Source: Charina bottae
Lineage: Eukaryota > Chordata > Lepidosauria > Squamata > Charinaidae
Reading direction: 5' to 3'
Length of the DNA: 64,000 nucleotides
NCBI GenBank assembly: GCA_023362775.1
Contig: JALMGJ010000017.1
Location: forward strand, 19,293,001-19,357,000
Shown: piece by piece, positions 58,871 to 64,000 of the stretch
Numbering within the stretch: the first letter of the stretch is position 1
How the letters are laid out: each line of letters begins with the position of its first letter
Position numbers and translations under genes: made by a program
Notes under the pieces: generated by a model
Told to the model about the DNA's origin: nothing
The model's database searches: none
Seen by the model: the letters and a program-made list of their open reading frames with translations, nothing else

Positions 58871-61164
58871 ACCATCCTGTAATCTATCTGGACACCTGAA
58901 CTCCTTTCTAAAGTCATTTTGTGATCCCATTGGGATCTAGTAACTTTATACAAGGAGCTTTGAGAGGAATTCATGTTCTCCGTGCTCCTATTTTATTCTC
59001 AGAAAAACCCTGTGTTTTTTTAGTCCACTGCCTCAGTATCAGAATTGACTTGAAGCCAACACATCTCCTGGCTTTTAAAATCCAGTCTAATTATTTTGAA
59101 TTCCTTCTTCCCCTCTCCCTCTCTTTCATAACTTGAAAAACTGAATTCCTTTCTTGTGTTCATTTGATTGATTGTACTTAGATGGAATTAGTGTTTTTCT
59201 TCCCGTGAGCCAGTATGGCTAAGATTACCTTTTGCATGAAGTCTTTCCTGATCTACTGCAAATCATTTGGAATGCTACAGATAGAGACCACTGGAGTTGG
59301 GTGGCCAATAAATTTAAATAAATAAATAGGCTCACTTTCTGGTCTAAACTGACTGGTAACACCTCAGACAGGTACTGACCATGTGATATGGGACCTTTGG
59401 TATGCAAAACAAATGCTTGTCAACTTAGTCACTGTTCTTTCCCTGCAACAACATTTTGTGCTCCCTATAATGCTGTAATTCCACTTGCAGATTGCTCGGG
59501 TGTGCAATGGTATCCCTTGATTCTCTGTATTTAATGGGGTCAAAATCAGCACTGCTCACGAGAAAAGAAAGTGCAAACTCAGTATGATGGTAGTGGCATA
59601 GGTGTTGGACTAGGGAGATCCAAGTTCAAATTCATATTCAGTTATTGGGTGACTTTGAGCTAATTACTATCTCTTAGCCCATGGAATGTCAAAGGGCCGT
59701 TGTTGTGAGAATCAGTGATATCCTAGAGAAGGGTAGAATATAAATCGAATGAATGAATGAATACAAGTAATATGGATGTTCTCTCTCTAATGTTAGATCT
59801 GTGAGGAACCATTCCTCCGTGAAGATCAACCATGGAATCCATGGCTTGGAATTAGTAGGTGTGAAAAGGCACACCTCTCCATCATCTTGTCCCGAGACTC
59901 ATTCCAGAAATCCCAATATTGCACCATTTTAGGCTTACACAGGAGAAAAGCTCTTCAAAATGTTACAGATACTGGAGGAGATATGGGGTTACTACAGGGC
60001 AATGTTTATGAGGAATTCTTCTTCCCTTACTTTCCCCCAGAAATGTCTTTGAACTATCTGAGGCCTGGACGAGTCCAGACAGTGTGACTATGAAACAGGC
60101 AAAGGCCTGTCAGTTTCTTCCACTTGGAAGAATAACCCCAAGGAAACTGCCTGGTATTCTGGGAGTGGAATTTAGCTCCCCCAGTATGTTGCCTCCTTAG
60201 GCCTCAGAACCATCATCTTTCTGGGTCCTGGGAATGCCCTGCTGACTTGGGTTTCACAGTTTGAAAGAGCAGTTGGATTCGCCGGATCAGTTGGGACCAG
60301 ACCAGACACAGAAGCAATCTCCCAACACCTACCCTCTGAACTAGCCCCCAGCTCCATGAAGATTGTGGCTTCAGGAACCCTAACCCCAGCTCAGCCCTGG
60401 CTAGTAGCTGTTGATAAGGACCCCCTACCTTTCTTGCCCTCCTTTTAGGAACTTCTCGAGGCACTGAGTAATGTCAATCCTTGAGAATCAGGACTGTAAA
60501 ATGAAAAGATATGGCAATCCTCCTCCTCCTCCTCTCCCCCCCCCAACCAAACTACTGTATTACTTGTCTTTCTTTACACCCAGGGGGGCTTCTCAGTCCC
60601 TTTTCTCTTCCCTATCCTTTCTCTCTCCTGCCCCTCCTGCTCTGTTACATACAGATGATTTTTAGTCTTCGTTGCCCCCTCCTGTTGCCTGAACTCCTGT
60701 GTCTGAAAGCTAAGGCATGTGTGCCAGTACCTCTCTGTGCTCATCTCTCTCTTGGGCAGAGAAAAGAGTTTGTGCAGAACATATATTGGATTCACCGACT
60801 TCCCTAAAAACAGTATACAGTACGCTACATGTTGTTGCTAGCCCTCGGGGACTGTTCACTATCATTCCCTCCCTCCTGTTTAATTGCTGTTTCCCCAGCA
60901 ATTGCCACTTTCTCCTTCACTGCCATTTGCTCAGTAAAATCCAAGCCCTTTCTCTAAGGCATGTGTGATTGCCACTTTTGAGGTCCATATCTGCACAGTT
61001 TAAACAACAGTCTTCAAAAAATCTCACTTGAGCACTGGTCACTGCTGAACAGTCCCTGAGGAGCAATTTGTGGTTGATCTCAATCTGAATATGAATCAGC
61101 AATGTGACTGGGTTGAAGAAAGGCAAATGTAATTTTAGGCTGCATCAGCAGAAGTATAATTTCC
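58871..61164. other. Mostly unannotated
   Basis: A LINE 3' terminus (GAGTTGGGTGGCCAATAAAT) at 59295-59330. The remainder, including short ORFs at 59887-60087 and 60471-60807, has no recognised similarity. Confidence 0.4.
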
Positions 61165-61631
61165 AAATTGGGCACCTCAATTTAAGAAAAAACCAGACAA
61201 CCTTGAATGGGTTCATAGAAGGGCAATGAGAACAGTCTGGAGATTAGAAACTAAGGTCATTTTCCACACTTGTGATTTATAGCATCTTCTGGAGTCATCT
61301 GGCCATAATTTTGCCAGAATAGTAATGTGGGCAAGCTTTATATTGCTTCAACGATGGCTGGGTGGTGCTACATGCCACTAGTGTGGAAATGACCACGCTA
61401 ATTCAAGGACAGATTGAGGAAACTGGATATGTTTAAATCCTGAGAAAAAGACTAAATGAAGAAATATCTGGAGAGGGGTCATACAGAAGAAAGCCAAGGA
61501 ACAACGGAATTAAGATATAAGAAGGGAGATTCCAGCTGAATGTTAGAAAGACTTTCCAACAGTAAGAGAAATTAAACCCTAGAAATGTGGTAGGCTCTCC
61601 TTCTTAGCATGTCTTAGGCAGAGTAGATGGT

Positions 61632-61940
61632 ACCAATCGAGGAGAATATTTGTAGCTCAGGGTTGAACTGTGGAGTCCTTGGTGCTCTCTGAGCCTTGTT
61701 GTTTTCTTGCAGATGTTTCATTGCCAGGCTAGGCAACATCTTCAGTGCAAAAAGGGAGTGGGACTTGCTCTCTGTTTATATACCTTGGCTTGTCCTGCTT
61801 GTGTTGGTGGAAGTGTTGTTCTCTCCTTAGTAGTTCCTTGATTGGGCTGTTGTCCCTTTTCGCACTGAAGATGTTGCCTAGCCTGGCAATGAAACGTCTG
61901 CAAGAAAACAACAAGGCTCAGAGAGCACCAAGGACTCCAC
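61632..61940. mobile_element. Penelope-type inverted repeat with about 11-bp TSD
   Basis: The two terminal arms of the 9669-10725 element face each other with a short internal piece (61757-61850). Flanked by GAGTAGATGGT (61621-61631 and 61942-61952). Hammerhead-like cores on both arms (minus 61747-61713, plus 61865-61895). Confidence 0.8.
61865..61895 (+). ncRNA. Hammerhead-ribozyme-like core
   Basis: CTGAAGA, stem II TTGCC...GGCAA, ATGAAAC: identical to the core at 10616-10646. Confidence 0.5.
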
Positions 61941-62030
61941 AGAGTAGATGGTTTCATCTACATTCCTGCACTGAGCAAATGTTGTATTTTATGGCCTAAG
62001 TGGCCCCTTCCAATTCTATTATCTCCTCTG

Positions 62031-62769
62031 GATACTGCAGTCACCAAGAAAGGCAAAAAACAAAACAAAACGCCCATACCACAATCCAGTTTCTTAGACT
62101 TCTACCAACTATACAAGATTTTTCATTCACAATTGGCTCAGAGCATCCTGAGTATTTCGTTCCAACATCACCATGAGTGAAATCACAGCAGCTGCATTTT
62201 GATTCTTTCAACAGTTTGTCTCGCACTGTACGGATGTATATTTTTAAGGGGAAAAAATACAGTTAACAAATGGTAGACTAAACAGGTTTGGAGAAAGCAA
62301 ACGTAATCACAAAAATTACTTGGATTGTATTTCTTGCTTAAATAAAATGCAACTTGGTACATGCACTAAAAGACAGATCAGGTTAAAAGAAAAGTAAACT
62401 GAAAGATGATCTGGGCTTTTATGTAGGATATAAATGTGCTGAATGAAGAAAAGATAAATGTATCAGCCAAAATGGGAAAGAAGAGCTAACCTTCTTAGAT
62501 TACATATGCATTCACTGCAAAGAGATTGCCAGAGTGAGAAACCTGCTGAGATGGCTCACTATCTAGTGAGTTCTATTAATTGTTCTATTAATTGCGATAC
62601 AATATTCTTGTCCATATTGCAGCAATTTTTGAAATGGGCAATATGCCTGGGGAATACAGTGCCTGCCTTTGTTTCTTGAAAACAAAGAGATGATGATAAT
62701 GATGATTTATTATTATTACTTTTAACTATTACTATTATTTTAAATTAATATTTATTATATTTTTAGTCT
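62031..62769. other. Unannotated
   Basis: AT-rich; nothing recognised. Confidence 0.35.
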
Positions 62770-62789
62770 CCTGATTAACCATCCAGAAG

Positions 62790-63385
62790 TTTCAATTGGT
62801 CCAGAATGTAGCAGTGTGGGTAGTTACTGTATGGGCTCATCTTGTTATGCCCATTTAACACTGCTTCTCCGCAAGCTGCACTGGTTCCCAATAGGCTTCC
62901 GGGTGCGATTCAAGGTGCTGGTTATTACCTTTAAAGCCCTACATGGCATAGGACCGGGTTACTTGAGGGACCGCCTTCTCCCAAGAACATCTGCCTGCCC
63001 CACACGCTCCAACAGGGAGGACATGCTCCAGGTTCCTTCTTTTCAATCTTGTCATCTTATGGGACCTAGGAACTGTGTACCTTTTCTGTGGTTGCCCCTG
63101 TCCTCTGGAATGATCTCCCCCTGATATACAACGGGCCCCAACTCTCCTAAGGAAAGCCCTTAACACTTAGCTGTTCCCCAGGCATTCGGGGCCAGTCGAG
63201 TGGGAGTTCCCCCTGAGGTTGTTTTGTTGTGTGTTTGGCTACCATTTTATATTTTGTATTTATATATTGTATTTCCCCCCTTTTTTGATTTATTGTTTGT
63301 TTTTATGCCGTATGTTGCCCAGAGTCAAACTGTTTGAGTTGGGTGGCCTTATAAATCTTATACGCAAGCAAACAAATAAAGTTAT
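62790..63385 (+). mobile_element. CR1/L2-type LINE ORF2 C-terminus and 3' end
   Basis: Frame 62816-63124 reads LRKLHWFPIGFRVRFKVLVI then TFKALHGIGPGYLRDRL, the conserved LHWLPI..RIxFKxLxLxxKAL motif at the C-terminus of CR1/L2 ORF2. It is followed by the 3' terminus GAGTTGGGTGGCC at 63339. Confidence 0.8.
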
Positions 63386-63509
63386 CTGGGAGATTAGAAG
63401 ACTACTTAAAAACATTAAAATCTGAAAAGCAACAAATTAATAAAAGTAATACATTAATAAATAACTAATACCTAGTCCCTAATAAGCCAAGAGTATATTA
63501 CAATTGTAA

Positions 63510-63905
63510 TGGTAGTTGTCAGCCCTGAGCTGATCTTGGCTAATCTCAAAAAAGCTAATTAATGTCTGAGCTAATTAGTATTTGATTGGAAGCAAGGGCA
63601 CCCATTGGGGGTGGGGACATGTAAACAAAGTCAAGATGGCAGTACTGACCATCTGATTTAAGCCCCACCCCTTTTTAAGGTATGTTGCCATCTTGACTTT
63701 TTTCAGCTGCCATCTTGACTTTTTTACCTCCCCCTGCAAATGTCTTTGATGGGGGACCCACAGAAAATCTGTAGATTAGATTGGGAAAACACAAAAGCAT
63801 CCAAGAAGGCGTCAGTGGCAAATTCCTTGTGTACTGTTGCCAAGCAACTACATGGGCACATTCATGAAATTACCAAGAGTTGAACTTGATTTAAGGAGAC
63901 TTTAC
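63510..63905 (+). mobile_element. 5S rRNA-derived SINE interrupted by a MITE
   Basis: GCTGATCTTGGCTAATCTC and CTAATTAGTATTTGATTGGA resemble 5S rRNA. A GTCAAGATGG-type MITE occupies about 63600-63735, and the SINE resumes at GGGGGACCCACAG.., ending AGAGTTGAACTTGATTT. Confidence 0.55.
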
Positions 63906-64000
63906 TTTTTAATGTTACACAAAAGGAAACAAGCCTCTTGGGTTTGCCAGAAAGGAGATGACATGCACTCTGTGCAGGAAGTTAAAATTCAGTCTTGGAT
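63906..64000. other. Unannotated edge
   Basis: Nothing recognised. Confidence 0.4.

Larger units (their letters stand above)
61165..62030 (+). mobile_element. CR1-like LINE 3' relic split by a Penelope-type insertion
   Basis: 61165-61618 (GGGCAATGAGAACAGTCTGG, TGTTAGAAAGACTTTCC) continues after the insertion as GGCCTAAGTGGCCCCTTCC at about 61995. The pattern is that of CR1 3' regions. Confidence 0.5.

Noticed and set aside
53191..64000. TMEM179, the expected upstream neighbour of INF2
   Set aside because: No matching exon could be recognised on either strand; it may lie beyond the window.

Overview
The window is vertebrate genomic DNA, most likely from a squamate reptile (snake or lizard). 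The evidence is a vertebrate-type formin gene with GT-AG introns, and a repeat landscape typical of squamates: CR1 tails fused to tetranucleotide microsatellites, BovB/RTE LINE ends, a tRNA-headed SINE whose 3' end matches BovB, 5S-rRNA-derived SINEs, Penelope-like elements with hammerhead-like motifs, many hAT elements, and a chromodomain Ty3/gypsy retrotransposon. The species cannot be named from sequence alone.

The only host gene recognised is INF2 (inverted formin 2), on the minus strand. Eighteen coding exons lie between 27047 (start codon) and 874. They give 1049 complete codons in one continuous frame with compatible splice phases at every junction: DID armadillo repeats (exons 1-6), a very proline-rich FH1 encoded by one exon (14318-15340), and FH2 (end of that exon to 2232), followed by a charged exon (874-976). 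The C-terminal exons carrying the WH2/DAD and tail lie to the left of the window. A 15-nt 5'UTR stub ends at a strong acceptor (27063-27064), so a non-coding first exon and the promoter lie at higher coordinates and were not identified. A CpG-rich block at 51.2-52.5 kb is one candidate, but it carries hAT ends.

Region by region: 1-27 kb is INF2 with transposons in its introns, including a GC-rich 1.96-kb hAT element with perfect 8-bp target duplication, a Penelope-like element with a GIY-YIG endonuclease ORF 33 bp from a splice donor, and an L1 5' region. 27-31.6 kb is repeat-rich intron or intergenic DNA. 32.6-39.2 kb is a young full-length Ty3/gypsy chromovirus (gag, pol with chromodomain) with near-identical LTRs. 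It is flanked on both sides by the same 987-bp host segment, far longer than an integrase target duplication. 40-64 kb contains no recognised host gene; it holds SINEs, hAT elements (one with eight 31-bp tandem repeats, one broken by an apparent inversion that left its target duplications in opposite orientation), a 305-bp perfect-type palindrome with two hammerhead-like cores, BovB, CR1 and 5S-SINE relics.

The points most worth a second look are the 987-bp duplication around the chromovirus, its defects (RT motif A aspartate replaced by tyrosine; a stop codon upstream of an otherwise textbook -1 frameshift signal), the split hAT with inverted target duplications, the GC-rich hAT carrying CCAAT/GC-box modules, and the hammerhead-like cores at the ends of the Penelope-like repeats.
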